Source of the DNA: Malaciobacter mytili LMG 24559
Lineage (GTDB): Bacteria; Campylobacterota; Campylobacteria; Campylobacterales; Arcobacteraceae
NCBI RefSeq assembly: GCF_003346775.1
Contig: NZ_CP031219.1
Location: forward strand, 1-64,000
Direction of reading: 5' to 3'
DNA: 64,000 bases
Shown here in pieces: positions 19,120 through 28,425 of this stretch. The position numbers were made by a program, and so were the translations under genes. Every line of letters starts with the position of its first letter. The first letter of the stretch is position 1. The notes beneath the pieces are model-generated. The model saw only the letters and a list, made by a program, of their open reading frames with translations. It did no database searches and was not told the DNA's origin.

Positions 19120-19245
19120 AAACTTTTCCTAGAAATTAAGTTTAAATTAACCAAATTTTAATAAAAATTTTTGGCTAACTTAGTTAATATATCATACTAA
19201 AAAAAGCAATAAATTTCGATAAAAATGAAAACAAGGGACTAATAG

Positions 19246-20577
19246 ATGGTTGAAAGATATTCAAGAGAAGAGATGAGTTCTAATTGGACAATGCAAGCAA
19301 AATATCAAGCTTGGTTAGATGTGGAAAAAGCAGTAGTTAAAGCTTGGAATAAGTTAGGTCTAATTCCTGATGAGGATGCAAAGAAAATCGTAGAAAATGC
19401 TGGATTTTCTGTTGAAAGAATCGATGAAATTGAAGCAGTAACTAGACATGACTTAATTGCTTTTACTACAAGTGTAGCTGAGACTTTAGGTGATGAGTCA
19501 AGATGGTTTCATTATGGTATGACTTCTTCAGATACGGTTGATACAGCAGTTGCTTTACAAATGAGAGACTCTTTAAAAATCATTATTGAAGATGTAAAAA
19601 TGATGATGGAATCAATTAAAAAAAGAGCACAAGAGCACAAACTTACTTTAATGGTAGGAAGAAGCCACGGAATTCATGGAGAACCTATTACTTTTGGTCT
19701 TGTACTTGCAGTATGGTATGATGAAATGGCTAGACATTTAGAAAACTTAGAACAAACTATGAAAGTAATTTGTGTTGGACAAATCTCTGGAGCAATGGGT
19801 AACTTTGCTCATGCACCTTTAGAACTTGAAGAACTTGCTTGTGCTGAATTAGGTCTTGCACCTGCACCTGCTTCAAATCAAGTTATTCAAAGAGATAGAT
19901 ATGCAAGACTTGCTTCGGCTTTAGGATTACTTGCTAGTTCTATTGAAAAATTTGCTGTTCAAGTTAGACATTGGCAAAGAACAGAAGTTTATGAATGTGA
20001 AGAGTTTTTTGCTAAAGGTCAAAAAGGATCTTCAGCTATGCCACATAAAAGAAATCCAATTTTAACAGAAAATATTACAGGTCTTGCTAGAATTATTAGA
20101 GCTTACACTATCCCTGCTATGGAAAATGTTGCTTTATGGCATGAAAGAGATATTTCACACTCATCAACAGAAAGATTTTGGTTACCTGATGCATTTATTA
20201 CTTGTGATTTTATGTTACATAGAATGAATAATGTAATTGCTAATTTAACAGTTATGCCTGAAAATATGATGAAAAATTTAAATTTAACTGGTGGATTAGT
20301 ATTTTCTCAAAGAGTACTATTAGAACTACCAAAAGCTGGTGTTAGTAGAGAAGATGCATATAAAATTGTACAAAGAAATGCTATGAAAGTTTGGGAAGGA
20401 TTACAAGAGGGGAAACCAACTACAAATGAAAAAGGTGAATCTTTATATTTACAATACCTTTTATCTGATGAAGAATTAAGAAATTCTTTAAGCGAAGAGC
20501 AAATAAGAGAATGTTTTAATTTTGACTATTATACTAAAAATGTAGATGCAATTTTTAATAGAGTATTTAACAAATAA
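19246..20577 (+). CDS. purB: Adenylosuccinate lyase
   Basis: Cleaves SAICAR and adenylosuccinate in purine synthesis (cytoplasmic homotetramer). The 443-residue protein carries the fumarase/aspartase superfamily signature GSSAMPHKRNPI, with a conserved catalytic His in GRSHGIHGEPITFG and substrate-binding TSSDTVDTA. The ATG follows AAGGGA. nrdA begins 28 bases later, so a purine synthesis gene and a deoxyribonucleotide synthesis gene are probably transcribed together. Confidence 0.97.
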   Translation: MVERYSREEMSSNWTMQAKYQAWLDVEKAVVKAWNKLGLIPDEDAKKIVENAGFSVERIDEIEAVTRHDLIAFTTSVAETLGDESRWFHYGMTSSDTVDTAVALQMRDSLKIIIEDVKMMMESIKKRAQEHKLTLMVGRSHGIHGEPITFGLVLAVWYDEMARHLENLEQTMKVICVGQISGAMGNFAHAPLELEELACAELGLAPAPASNQVIQRDRYARLASALGLLASSIEKFAVQVRHWQRTEVYECEEFFAKGQKGSSAMPHKRNPILTENITGLARIIRAYTIPAMENVALWHERDISHSSTERFWLPDAFITCDFMLHRMNNVIANLTVMPENMMKNLNLTGGLVFSQRVLLELPKAGVSREDAYKIVQRNAMKVWEGLQEGKPTTNEKGESLYLQYLLSDEELRNSLSEEQIRECFNFDYYTKNVDAIFNRVFNK

Positions 20578-20605
20578 TAAATTTTAGACAAATAAAGGCA
20601 ACAAA

Positions 20606-22990
20606 ATGGCAATTATGATTCAAAAAAGAAATGGGAGAAAAGAGGTTTTAGATATTACTAAAATCCAAAAAATGACTATTGATGCAACTAAAGATTTAGA
20701 TGGTGTAAGTCAGAGTGAATTGGAACTTGATGCGCAAATTAAATTTGTTGATGGAATGAGTTCTTCAGATATTCAAGATGCACTTATTAAAACTGCCGTT
20801 GAAAAAATTGATATTGATGTTCCTAACTGGACTTTTGTTGCTGCAAGACTCTTTTTATTTGATTTATATCATAGAGTAGGAAAAGCTACTCATGGTATAA
20901 AAGGTGAGCCATATTGTCATTTAAAAGATTATATAAAGTTTGGAATTGATGCAGGAAGATTACTTCCTGCTTTAGGTGCTGGATATGATTTAGATGATTT
21001 AAATAAATATATTGACCCAAGTAGGGATTATTTATTTAATTATCTAGGAATTAAAACTTTATATGATAGATATTTAATTAAAAATAGAAAAGCTGAGCCA
21101 ATAGAACTTCCACAACATATGTTTATGGCTATTGCTATGTTCTTAGCTCAAGATGAAAAAGATAAACAAGAAAAAGCAAAAGAGTTTTATGATGTTATTT
21201 CAAAATTTGAAGTAATGTTAGCTACACCAACACTATCAAATGCAAGAACAAATAGACATCAACTTTCATCTTGTTATATCGGTTCGAGTCCTGATAATAT
21301 TGAGGGAATTTTTGATGGATATAAAGAGATGGCACTATTATCTAAATATGGTGGTGGTATTGGTTGGGATTGGAACCAAATTAGAGCATTAGGTGGAGTT
21401 ATTGATGACCATAAAAATGCTGCTGGAGGAACAATTCCATTTTTAAAAATTACAAATGACTTAGCAATTGCTGTTGATCAATTAGGTACTAGAAAAGGTG
21501 CAATTGCAGTATATGTTGAGCCTTGGCATATGGATATAGTTGATTTTATTGACTTAAAGAAAAATTCTGGTGAAGAAAGAAGAAGAGCACATGATTTATT
21601 CCCTGCTTTATGGATTTCAGATCTATTTATGGAAAGAATTTTAGAAGATTCTCATTGGACTTTATTTGATCCATATGAAGTAAAAGATTTATCAGAACTT
21701 CATGGAGAAGAGTTCAAAAAAAGATATATGGAATATGAGCAAGATGATAGTATTACAAAAGATACAATGAAAGCTAAAGATTTATGGAAAAAAGTTTTAA
21801 CTTCATATTTTGAATCAGGAAGCCCTTTTTTGTGTTTTAAAGATAATGCAAATAAAGCAAATCCAAACGCACATGTGGGACATATTAGAAGTTCAAACTT
21901 ATGTACAGAAATTTTCCAAAATACAAACCCTAATTATTATAAAATTAGATTAGAGTTTGAAGATGGTACTGTTGAAACATATGAAGAAAGTGATATTATC
22001 AAAGTTGATGCAGGACAAGAAAAAAGAGCTAATAAAGTTACGGCTTTAGATTCTATAAATGGTAAAAGAGTATTTATTGTAGAAAAAGAGAAAATTGATG
22101 GAGATACTGCTGTTTGTAATTTAGCTTCAATTAATTTATCTAAAATATATACTAATGAAGATATTCAAAGAGTTGTTCCAACTGCTATTAGAATGTTAGA
22201 TAATGTAATTGATTTAAATTTTTATCCATTAAGAAAAGTAAAGGCAACTAACTTAAAATCAAGAAGTATTGGTCTTGGTGTTATGGGTGAAGCTCAAATG
22301 TTAGCTGAACAACAAATTATGTTTGGAAGTGAGCAACACTTTAAGAAAATTGATGCAATTATGGAAGCTATTTCATATAATGCAATTAAAAGTAGTAGCC
22401 AATTAGCAGTGGAAAAAGGAGTTTATCCTACTTTTGATGGTTCAAACTGGTCAAAAGGAATTATGCCTCATGACCATGCTCCACAGGCTGTAAATGCCCT
22501 AATAAATAAAGATTTATTTGATAGTGGATATGATTGGGAAGCATTAAGAGAGCAAGTTAAAAAAGATGGTATGAGAAATGGATACTTAATGGCGATTGCT
22601 CCAACTTCATCAATTTCTATTTTAGTGGGAACTACTCAAGCAATTGAGCCTGTATATAAAAGAAAATGGTATGAAGAGAACTTAAGCGGTCTTATCCCTG
22701 TAGTTGTTCCAAGATTAAGTCCTGAAACATGGCAGTATTATATTCCTGCTTATGATGTAGAGCAAACAGATATTATTAAAGCTGCTGCAATTAGACAAAA
22801 ATGGATAGATCAAGGGCAAAGTACAAATATTTTTATGAGCTTAAATAAAGCAAGTGGAAAATATTTACATGAGATTTATACTTTAGCTTGGAAGTTAGGT
22901 TTAAAATCTACATATTACCTAAGAAGTCAATCTCCAGAAGCAAATAATGATGTTGAAGATAGAAGTATGGAGTGTGCAGGTTGTCAATAA
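20606..22990 (+). CDS. nrdA: Ribonucleoside-diphosphate reductase, large (alpha) subunit
   Basis: Catalytic subunit of class I ribonucleotide reductase. The 794-residue protein has an N-terminal ATP-cone (RNGRKEVLDITKIQKM) for allosteric control. It has the active-site cysteines in SSCYIGSS, SNLCTEIFQ and AVCNLASINLSK, and the C-terminal thiol pair CAGCQ at the very end, which is reduced by thioredoxin or glutaredoxin. The tyrosines near LKSTYYLRSQ belong to the radical-transfer path. The small subunit nrdB follows after 75 bases. All expected residues are present. Confidence 0.97.
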   Translation: MAIMIQKRNGRKEVLDITKIQKMTIDATKDLDGVSQSELELDAQIKFVDGMSSSDIQDALIKTAVEKIDIDVPNWTFVAARLFLFDLYHRVGKATHGIKGEPYCHLKDYIKFGIDAGRLLPALGAGYDLDDLNKYIDPSRDYLFNYLGIKTLYDRYLIKNRKAEPIELPQHMFMAIAMFLAQDEKDKQEKAKEFYDVISKFEVMLATPTLSNARTNRHQLSSCYIGSSPDNIEGIFDGYKEMALLSKYGGGIGWDWNQIRALGGVIDDHKNAAGGTIPFLKITNDLAIAVDQLGTRKGAIAVYVEPWHMDIVDFIDLKKNSGEERRRAHDLFPALWISDLFMERILEDSHWTLFDPYEVKDLSELHGEEFKKRYMEYEQDDSITKDTMKAKDLWKKVLTSYFESGSPFLCFKDNANKANPNAHVGHIRSSNLCTEIFQNTNPNYYKIRLEFEDGTVETYEESDIIKVDAGQEKRANKVTALDSINGKRVFIVEKEKIDGDTAVCNLASINLSKIYTNEDIQRVVPTAIRMLDNVIDLNFYPLRKVKATNLKSRSIGLGVMGEAQMLAEQQIMFGSEQHFKKIDAIMEAISYNAIKSSSQLAVEKGVYPTFDGSNWSKGIMPHDHAPQAVNALINKDLFDSGYDWEALREQVKKDGMRNGYLMAIAPTSSISILVGTTQAIEPVYKRKWYEENLSGLIPVVVPRLSPETWQYYIPAYDVEQTDIIKAAAIRQKWIDQGQSTNIFMSLNKASGKYLHEIYTLAWKLGLKSTYYLRSQSPEANNDVEDRSMECAGCQ

Positions 22991-23065
22991 GATGACCTTT
23001 CACTTCTACAAACTTTTAAAAAAACACAATAAAATAGATTTAAATTTAGTATAGAGGAAATCCTA

Positions 23066-24100
23066 ATGGATAGAAAAACGATATATAATCCACAATCAAG
23101 AGAAAACTTAAATGATAGAAGAATCTTTGGAGGTAATCCAGATGGTATGATTAACTTTACAAGGTTAAAATATCAATGGGCTTTAAACCTTTGGGATATG
23201 ATGGAAGCAAATACTTGGTTCCCTAAAGAAGTGCAAATGACTGGTGATGCTAAAGATTATAAATATTTAAGTCCAGCAGAGAAAAGAATGTATGATTTAG
23301 TTCTTTCTCAATTAATTTTTATGGATTCATTACAAACAAACAATCTTATGGATAATATCAATCCTTATATTACTGCACCAGAAGTAAATGCTTGTCTTTC
23401 AAGACAAAGTTATGAAGAAGCAAATCACTCTAAATCTTATGCAGTAATGGTAGAGTCTATTTCTGATAATACAGATGAAATTTATGATATGTGGAAAAAT
23501 GATGCAAAATTAAGAGAAAAAAACAACTATATTGCAGAGGTTTATGATAACTTAACAGGTGGAGCTCATGCAGATGAAATTACTGATGAGAAAATAGTTC
23601 TTGCAATGTTTGCAAACCAAATTTTAGAGGGATTATATTTTTATGCTGGATTTGCAGCTATGTATGCTCTTGGAAAATCAGGTAAGATGTTAGGAAGTTC
23701 TCAAATGATTAGATTTATTCAAAGAGATGAAGTAACGCACCTTTTACTTTTTCAAAATATGATTAATTCTACTAGAAAAGAAAGACCAGATTTATTTACA
23801 GCTGAACTTGAAGAGACTGTAAGAGAGATGTTTAGAAAAGCTGTGGATTTAGAAGCTTCTTGGGGTGCATATATTACTCAAGGTCAAATTTTAGGATTTA
23901 CAGATGCTATTATTAGACAATATATTGAGTATCTAGCAGATAAAAGACTTGAAGCAGTGGGATACAAACCTATGTACAATGTAAAACACCCTATTCCTTG
24001 GGTTGATGGTTATGCTTCATTTAATGACCAAAGAACTAACTTCTTTGAAGGAAATGTTGTTAACTACTCAAAAGGTTCTATTGACTTTGATGACTTCTAA
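23066..24100 (+). CDS. nrdB: Ribonucleoside-diphosphate reductase, small (beta) subunit
   Basis: Supplies the radical for NrdA. The 344-residue ferritin-like protein has the di-iron ligands D87, E118 and H121 in EEANHSKSY, with a Tyr at 125, exactly four residues after the His as in classical tyrosyl-radical class Ia enzymes. Later ligands lie in [12 protein letters not shown] and [16 protein letters not shown] precedes the ATG. Two hairpins follow the gene. Confidence 0.97.
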   Translation: MDRKTIYNPQSRENLNDRRIFGGNPDGMINFTRLKYQWALNLWDMMEANTWFPKEVQMTGDAKDYKYLSPAEKRMYDLVLSQLIFMDSLQTNNLMDNINPYITAPEVNACLSRQSYEEANHSKSYAVMVESISDNTDEIYDMWKNDAKLREKNNYIAEVYDNLTGGAHADEITDEKIVLAMFANQILEGLYFYAGFAAMYALGKSGKMLGSSQMIRFIQRDEVTHLLLFQNMINSTRKERPDLFTAELEETVREMFRKAVDLEASWGAYITQGQILGFTDAIIRQYIEYLADKRLEAVGYKPMYNVKHPIPWVDGYASFNDQRTNFFEGNVVNYSKGSIDFDDF

Positions 24101-24126
24101 AAAGAGTTTTTATATAACTCTTTTTT
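24099..24126 (+). terminator. Terminator after nrdB
   Basis: AAAAAGAGTT ... AACTCTTTTTT, a 10-bp stem with a 7-base loop, ending in six T and overlapping the nrdB stop codon. Confidence 0.8.
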
Positions 24127-24131
24127 AGAAA

Positions 24132-24150
24132 TTTCTGCAAAATGCAGAAG
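24132..24150 (+). other. Second stem-loop after nrdB
   Basis: TTCTGCA-AAA-TGCAGAA, a perfect 7-bp stem followed by GTTTCTTT. It may act as a backup terminator. The rest of the spacer to 24350 is AT-rich with no further clear signal. Confidence 0.45.
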
Positions 24151-24350
24151 TTTCTTTAGTCATATACTTCTTATATATTCTTAAATTTATACTTTTCCCC
24201 TAGAGAAATTAAAAGCAATTATAACAACTTGGCTACTATTTAATATCTTTTTTTATAAAAATAATAAAAAATATGATTTATTTTAAAAATGTGACCAATA
24301 TTTTGACAATATTATAGTAGAATGTAAATAAAAATTTATAGGAAAGTAAA

Positions 24351-25340
24351 ATGAAGAAAGCAAAGGTTCTTTTTCAAATAGTCTCTATTTCTTTTATAGT
24401 GCTATTTTTTCAAGCTTGTTCAATTAAGATTAAGATGCCAGTTAGTGAAACAACACCCTCAACAAATAGTTTTAATGATACTGTTGATAGTTCAAAAGCA
24501 ATTAAGTTAAAGTTTAAATCTACTTTAACAGATGATTATAAAGTCTCTGTTGGAACACAAACGGATATCTTTAAAGTTAAACATAAAGATAAAGATATAG
24601 ATGCACAAACTTTTATTAAAGAGGGGTTACAAAAAGAGTTTAGTTCTAGAAAACTACCAATAGAATTTTCTCTTGATAGTTCAGATGAACTAACTTTAGA
24701 GCATTTTAATATTCTTTCTAGAAGAACAAGTGCCTATTCTCCAATGGTAACTTTATCAACATTAAAAATAAAAGTTAATTATAAGGGTGAAACAAAGACT
24801 TTTGCTTCTTTTATAAAAAGAGGTAAAGTTCCCCTTTGGAGTATGAGTGAATTATATGAGCCTTGTTATAATGAACCTACTTCTTTATTAATAAGAGAAG
24901 TTGTTGCAAAAATAAATAAAGAGTATTTTAATTATAAACTTTCAGATACTAAAGTATATGAAATAATTAGTAAAATAGAAAAAGATTTAGCAGAAAATAA
25001 AAAATTAATCTATTTAGATGTTTATGAATTAGCTTTCTCAAATAATCAAATAGCTTTAAATTTTTTAGAAAAATTAACTGCAAATATTGATGAATATGTA
25101 AGATTAAGTGCAATTAGTGGATTAGGTATTCTTGGATCAGAAGAACAGTTAGATTTACTAATAAATTTATATCAAAACTCTAAATTATGGCAAGATAGAG
25201 CAATGGCCCTTAAATCAATAGGAGATATTGGAACAACAAAAGCTTTAGAATTTTTAAGAACTGAAAAAAATCTTTTTTCTTTACATGATTCTTTAGAAGC
25301 AAATTGGAATAAAATCATCTTTAATTTATATTTACAATAA
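24351..25340 (+). CDS. Putative lipoprotein with HEAT-like repeats
   Basis: The 329-residue protein has an N-terminal signal ending FFQAC, so Cys23 is a likely lipidation site. Residues about 45-190 form a domain I cannot name. Residues about 225-320 look like HEAT/armadillo helices (VRLSAISGLGILGSEEQLDLL, DRAMALKSIGDIGTTKALEFL). HEAT repeats usually mediate protein contact, so an envelope scaffold or assembly factor is possible. It is transcribed alone between two terminators. Confidence 0.8.
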   Translation: MKKAKVLFQIVSISFIVLFFQACSIKIKMPVSETTPSTNSFNDTVDSSKAIKLKFKSTLTDDYKVSVGTQTDIFKVKHKDKDIDAQTFIKEGLQKEFSSRKLPIEFSLDSSDELTLEHFNILSRRTSAYSPMVTLSTLKIKVNYKGETKTFASFIKRGKVPLWSMSELYEPCYNEPTSLLIREVVAKINKEYFNYKLSDTKVYEIISKIEKDLAENKKLIYLDVYELAFSNNQIALNFLEKLTANIDEYVRLSAISGLGILGSEEQLDLLINLYQNSKLWQDRAMALKSIGDIGTTKALEFLRTEKNLFSLHDSLEANWNKIIFNLYLQ

Positions 25341-25359
25341 AGAGCAGTTCTCTTTATTG
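25335..25359 (+). terminator. Terminator after the lipoprotein gene
   Basis: CAATAAAGAG-CAGTT-CTCTTTATTG, a 10-bp perfect stem covering the stop codon. Confidence 0.65.
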
Positions 25360-25437
25360 TATCTTATTAATTTACTAAAATAACCACTTTAAAAGCTTTT
25401 AAAACATAAAATACCATATATTTTATAAGGGATATAA

Positions 25438-25689
25438 ATGTTAGAAGAAAGAACACTAGATTTTATAAAAAAGCAAATATTAGATTTAAATGATTTTTCT
25501 TATAAGCTAGAAGATGATGGAGAATATATCTATATTATTTTTAGTGAAGCTTTAGGTAAAGATATAGAAAAAGAGTTTACTTTTAAACTAATAGATGAAA
25601 CACTTTTTATGCATACAACTTCATATGGTTGGAAGCCTGTGGAGAAAGGTGCTGCCAATAAATATTTTTGGATAGAATTATTAAAATAG
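25438..25689 (+). CDS. Small acidic protein of unknown function
   Basis: The 83-residue protein is rich in Asp, Glu and aromatic residues and has no membrane segment, signal peptide or Cys. It reads like a small alpha/beta domain (YKLEDDGEYIYIIFSEALGK, FTFKLIDETLFMHTTSYGW). The ATG is preceded by AAGGGA with good spacing, and a terminator follows immediately, so a real single gene is likely. I do not recognise a family. Confidence 0.75.
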   Translation: MLEERTLDFIKKQILDLNDFSYKLEDDGEYIYIIFSEALGKDIEKEFTFKLIDETLFMHTTSYGWKPVEKGAANKYFWIELLK

Positions 25690-25708
25690 AGAGAAAAATC
25701 TCTCTATT
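25685..25708. terminator. Bidirectional terminator
   Basis: AATAGAGAGA-AAAA-TCTCTCTATT, a 10-bp perfect stem between the convergent genes at 25438-25689 and 25707-26921. Confidence 0.75.
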
Positions 25709-26921
25709 AACAGGCTTCTTGTTCTTTTAAAGTAGCAATATACTCTTCAATTGCAATAGCAACTTTTTTTGATAAAGCAACTGCTTCAACAACAGTTCTA
25801 GCACCTGTTACCACATCCCCTGATGCAAAAACACCCTCTCTTGTAGTCTCTCCTCTATCATTTGTAATAACTAAGCCATCTTGCCCAACATTAATACCTG
25901 TTGTATTAGATACTATCAAATCTCTTGGTTTTTGACTAATTGAAATTAAAATAGAATCGGCTTCTTCAAACCCTTCAATATTTTCTATTTCATTTGTAGT
26001 AAGATATTTTACTGCATTTGATGTGAACTCTAAAGGAGATTTATATAAATTAAATTTAACACCATCAATTTTTGCATATTCAATTTCTACTTTTTCAGCA
26101 GGCATATCTTCAAAGCCTTTTCTATACATAATTGATACTTCACTACTTCCATTTCTAATCGCAGTTCTAGCCACATCCATAGCCACATTTCCAGCACCAA
26201 TAACTATAACTTTTTTTCCAAGATTGTAAGCTTTTGGACTTTTTAAATAATCAATTGCAAAGTGTACATTTCCTAAACTCTCCCCTTTTAGACCTAACTT
26301 TTTAGGTGTCCAAACCCCTGTTCCTATAAAAATAGCTTTATATCCATCTCTAAATAAATCATCAATCGTAATATTCTTCCCAACTAAAGTATTAGGTCTA
26401 ATTTGTACCCCAACTGCTTTTAATTTTTCAAGTAACTCATCTAAAATAGATTTATCTAGCCTAAAATCAGGTATTCCATATCTTAAAACACCACCTATTT
26501 TATCATTTCCTTCATACATTGTAATTTGATAGCCTTTTAGTGCTAAAATCATAGCTAAACTAATACCCGCTGGTCCACTTCCTATAATTGCTATACTACT
26601 ACCATTTGAAGGAACTTTTTCAAATTGTTTATAGTTCATATAATATGTGGAAATATAGTTTTCAATTGCTCCTACATTTACAGGAGTATATTTTTTATTT
26701 AAAATACAATGCCCCTCACAATGCTTTTCATGTGGACATACTAAGGAACAAATAATAGATAAAGGATTATTTTCAAATACTTTTTTCCCTGCTTCTTTTA
26801 TTTCTCCTGCTAAAAATAGTCTTATCATTTCAGCAATTGGAGTATTTACAGGACAACCTTTTTGACATTTTGGCTTTTTACAATCTAAACAAGTTTGTGC
26901 AGAATTAATAATATGTTGCAT
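25707..26921 (-). CDS. GltD/NfnB-like NAD(P)-dependent flavin oxidoreductase
   Basis: The 404-residue protein has the glutamate-synthase small-chain layout. Cys-rich Fe-S motifs come first (TCLDCKKPKCQKGCPVNTPI and CSLVCPHEKHCEGHC). An FAD-binding AIIGSGPAGISLAM, the GGVLRYGIPDFRL block and an NADPH-binding VIGAGNVAMDVARTAIR follow. The large glutamate synthase subunit is not adjacent, so it may work as a stand-alone electron-transfer subunit or as an NfnB/sulfide-dehydrogenase-like enzyme. The protein ends QEAC. The fold is certain, the partner unknown. Confidence 0.9.
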   Translation of the reverse strand: MQHIINSAQTCLDCKKPKCQKGCPVNTPIAEMIRLFLAGEIKEAGKKVFENNPLSIICSLVCPHEKHCEGHCILNKKYTPVNVGAIENYISTYYMNYKQFEKVPSNGSSIAIIGSGPAGISLAMILALKGYQITMYEGNDKIGGVLRYGIPDFRLDKSILDELLEKLKAVGVQIRPNTLVGKNITIDDLFRDGYKAIFIGTGVWTPKKLGLKGESLGNVHFAIDYLKSPKAYNLGKKVIVIGAGNVAMDVARTAIRNGSSEVSIMYRKGFEDMPAEKVEIEYAKIDGVKFNLYKSPLEFTSNAVKYLTTNEIENIEGFEEADSILISISQKPRDLIVSNTTGINVGQDGLVITNDRGETTREGVFASGDVVTGARTVVEAVALSKKVAIAIEEYIATLKEQEAC

Positions 26922-27130
26922 AAAATCCCTTTTTTATTAAGTAACTTTAATATTTTATTAAAAATTTTATTTAAATAATATGATAAGCGTATGATAATAT
27001 TAAGAGAATTTGCTTTAAAATATTTAGTTTTGATATATAGATAATAAAGTAATTTATTAATTTTAACCTTGTTTTATCTGTTCTTATAAAATTTAAGATA
27101 TAATAACTAAAATTTTAAAAGAGTTTGTTA

Positions 27131-27865
27131 ATGGAATTGGGAAAAAAAGTTTTTTTATTATCTCTATTATTGTTATTACTAATTGTATCTTGTGTGTATA
27201 AACATACAAAAGAATTAGTTGATATAACACCGATATTTATCGAAGAAAAGGTGATTGTAGATGAACCAAGTACTAATGAGCCAATTGTTGAAGAAGAAAT
27301 AGAAGAAGAGCAAACAAATGAAGTTGTATCTTTACAAATAGAGCCAAATGATGAGATGGCAAAAGAAGTAAATGCTAGTGTAACTGAAAAAATAACTAAA
27401 ATTGAAGAAGAAATAAAAGAACCAAAAGAGATAATTTTAAAAAGAATCGATGAAGGTTATAGAAGATCAAATGGTGAACTATTTTATATTGATTTATCTT
27501 CAAAAGCTAAAGAAATTCAAGATAGCTTGTATTTACTTATGAAAAATGAGCCTTTTGAATTTACAAAAAATGGAATAGATTATATCACTAAAAATGATGA
27601 GATGCTATCAAAAATTGTTAAGATAATGAATGAAAATAAGAACTTAAAGTTCGAAATTGCTGGTCATGTAAGTATTAAACCCGATGAAGAGAAGTACAAT
27701 ACTTATATTTCAGTAATGAGAGCTGCTAATATTAAGAAAAAACTTATTTCTTTAGGTATTTCTAAAAATAGAATGAAAGCAAGAGGGTATGGGGATAAAA
27801 TACCATTATCTCAAGATGATATAAAACTATTTAATAGAATTGAATTTAATATTATAGGAGAATAG
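27131..27865 (+). CDS. OmpA-like envelope lipoprotein
   Basis: The 244-residue protein has an N-terminal hydrophobic segment ending LIVSC, a plausible lipobox with Cys21. A very acidic linker (about 40-110) follows, then a C-terminal OmpA-like peptidoglycan-binding domain (about 150-244) with FEIAGHVSIKPDEE and ISKNRMKARGYGDKIP. It probably anchors the outer membrane to peptidoglycan. The start is set at ATG 27131 rather than the in-frame TTG 27125, because the AAAAGAG site is spaced for the ATG. It is followed after 2 bases by an HhH-type membrane protein gene. Confidence 0.82.
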   Translation: MELGKKVFLLSLLLLLLIVSCVYKHTKELVDITPIFIEEKVIVDEPSTNEPIVEEEIEEEQTNEVVSLQIEPNDEMAKEVNASVTEKITKIEEEIKEPKEIILKRIDEGYRRSNGELFYIDLSSKAKEIQDSLYLLMKNEPFEFTKNGIDYITKNDEMLSKIVKIMNENKNLKFEIAGHVSIKPDEEKYNTYISVMRAANIKKKLISLGISKNRMKARGYGDKIPLSQDDIKLFNRIEFNIIGE

Positions 27866-27867
27866 TT

Positions 27868-28260
27868 GTGATAGAAATAGCTTCAAAAATTGTATTATGT
27901 TTAGTAATAGCTGCAATTTTAGGGTTTATTATTGGATTTCTAATCGGGAAAGCTACTAGGAAGCAGCAGTATGCTTCTGTTCCAGAAAAATCTTCTAAAA
28001 ATGTAGGAAATATTTATAATAAACCATTGATTTTTAGCTGTCCAAGACCAGCTGGTAAAGATGATTTAAAACAAATTGAAGGAATTGACTCAGTTATTGA
28101 AGCACAGCTAAATCACTTAGGGATTTTTCATTTTGATCAAATAGCAAATTGGTCTATTAAAAATTGTGAATGGATAGAAAATTATTTAGATATTAAAGAA
28201 CGAATTTCTCAAGAAAATTGGGTTGAACAAGCAAAAGCTTTTACAAAACCAATTATTTAA
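27868..28260 (+). CDS. Membrane-anchored protein with helix-hairpin-helix-like domain
   Basis: The 130-residue protein has one N-terminal membrane helix (about 6-28) with glycine zippers (GFIIGFLIGKA). The C-terminal domain begins with KDDLKQIEGIDSVIEAQLNHLGIFHFDQIANWS, which matches the HhH-like domain often called a predicted flap-endonuclease-like 5' domain. This fold is common as a membrane tail in proteobacterial proteins, and DNA binding is not established. The GTG start has AGGAG upstream. It is probably translated together with the OmpA-like gene. Confidence 0.82.
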   Translation: MIEIASKIVLCLVIAAILGFIIGFLIGKATRKQQYASVPEKSSKNVGNIYNKPLIFSCPRPAGKDDLKQIEGIDSVIEAQLNHLGIFHFDQIANWSIKNCEWIENYLDIKERISQENWVEQAKAFTKPII

Positions 28261-28297
28261 ATTGAAACCAATTTGAAATCAACTTCAGTTAATATTT

Positions 28298-28324
28298 TCT
28301 AACTAAACCATTTTAGGAGTTAGA
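28298..28324 (+). promoter_or_regulatory. Inverted repeat enclosing the smORF ribosome-binding site
   Basis: TCTAACT (28298-28304) pairs with AGTTAGA (28318-28324), and the AGGAG ribosome-binding site (28315-28319) lies at the base of the stem. It could hide the RBS until melted; this is untested. Confidence 0.4.
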
Positions 28325-28326
28325 AA

Positions 28327-28425
28327 ATGTTAACGGAATACTCTTTTTTATATTTAGCAACTGCAAGTTTTCATTTATTTGGATTATCAACAATATTTTT
28401 TCTACAAAAATATAAAATTATTTAA
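28327..28425 (+). CDS. Putative 32-residue membrane peptide
   Basis: A short frame starts with ATG 7 bases after a good AGGAG site and runs 32 codons to TAA. It is aromatic and hydrophobic (MLTEYSFLYLATASF and GLSTIFFLQKYKII), consistent with one membrane helix and a positively charged end. It overlaps the 3' end of the convergent phosphatase gene by four bases. The clear RBS and the fitting composition support it; no homology could be checked. Confidence 0.5.
   Translation: MLTEYSFLYLATASFHLFGLSTIFFLQKYKII

Noticed and set aside
21281-21300. tRNA-like GGTTCGAGTCC stretch
   Set aside because: It lies in the nrdA coding sequence and has no tRNA arms around it.
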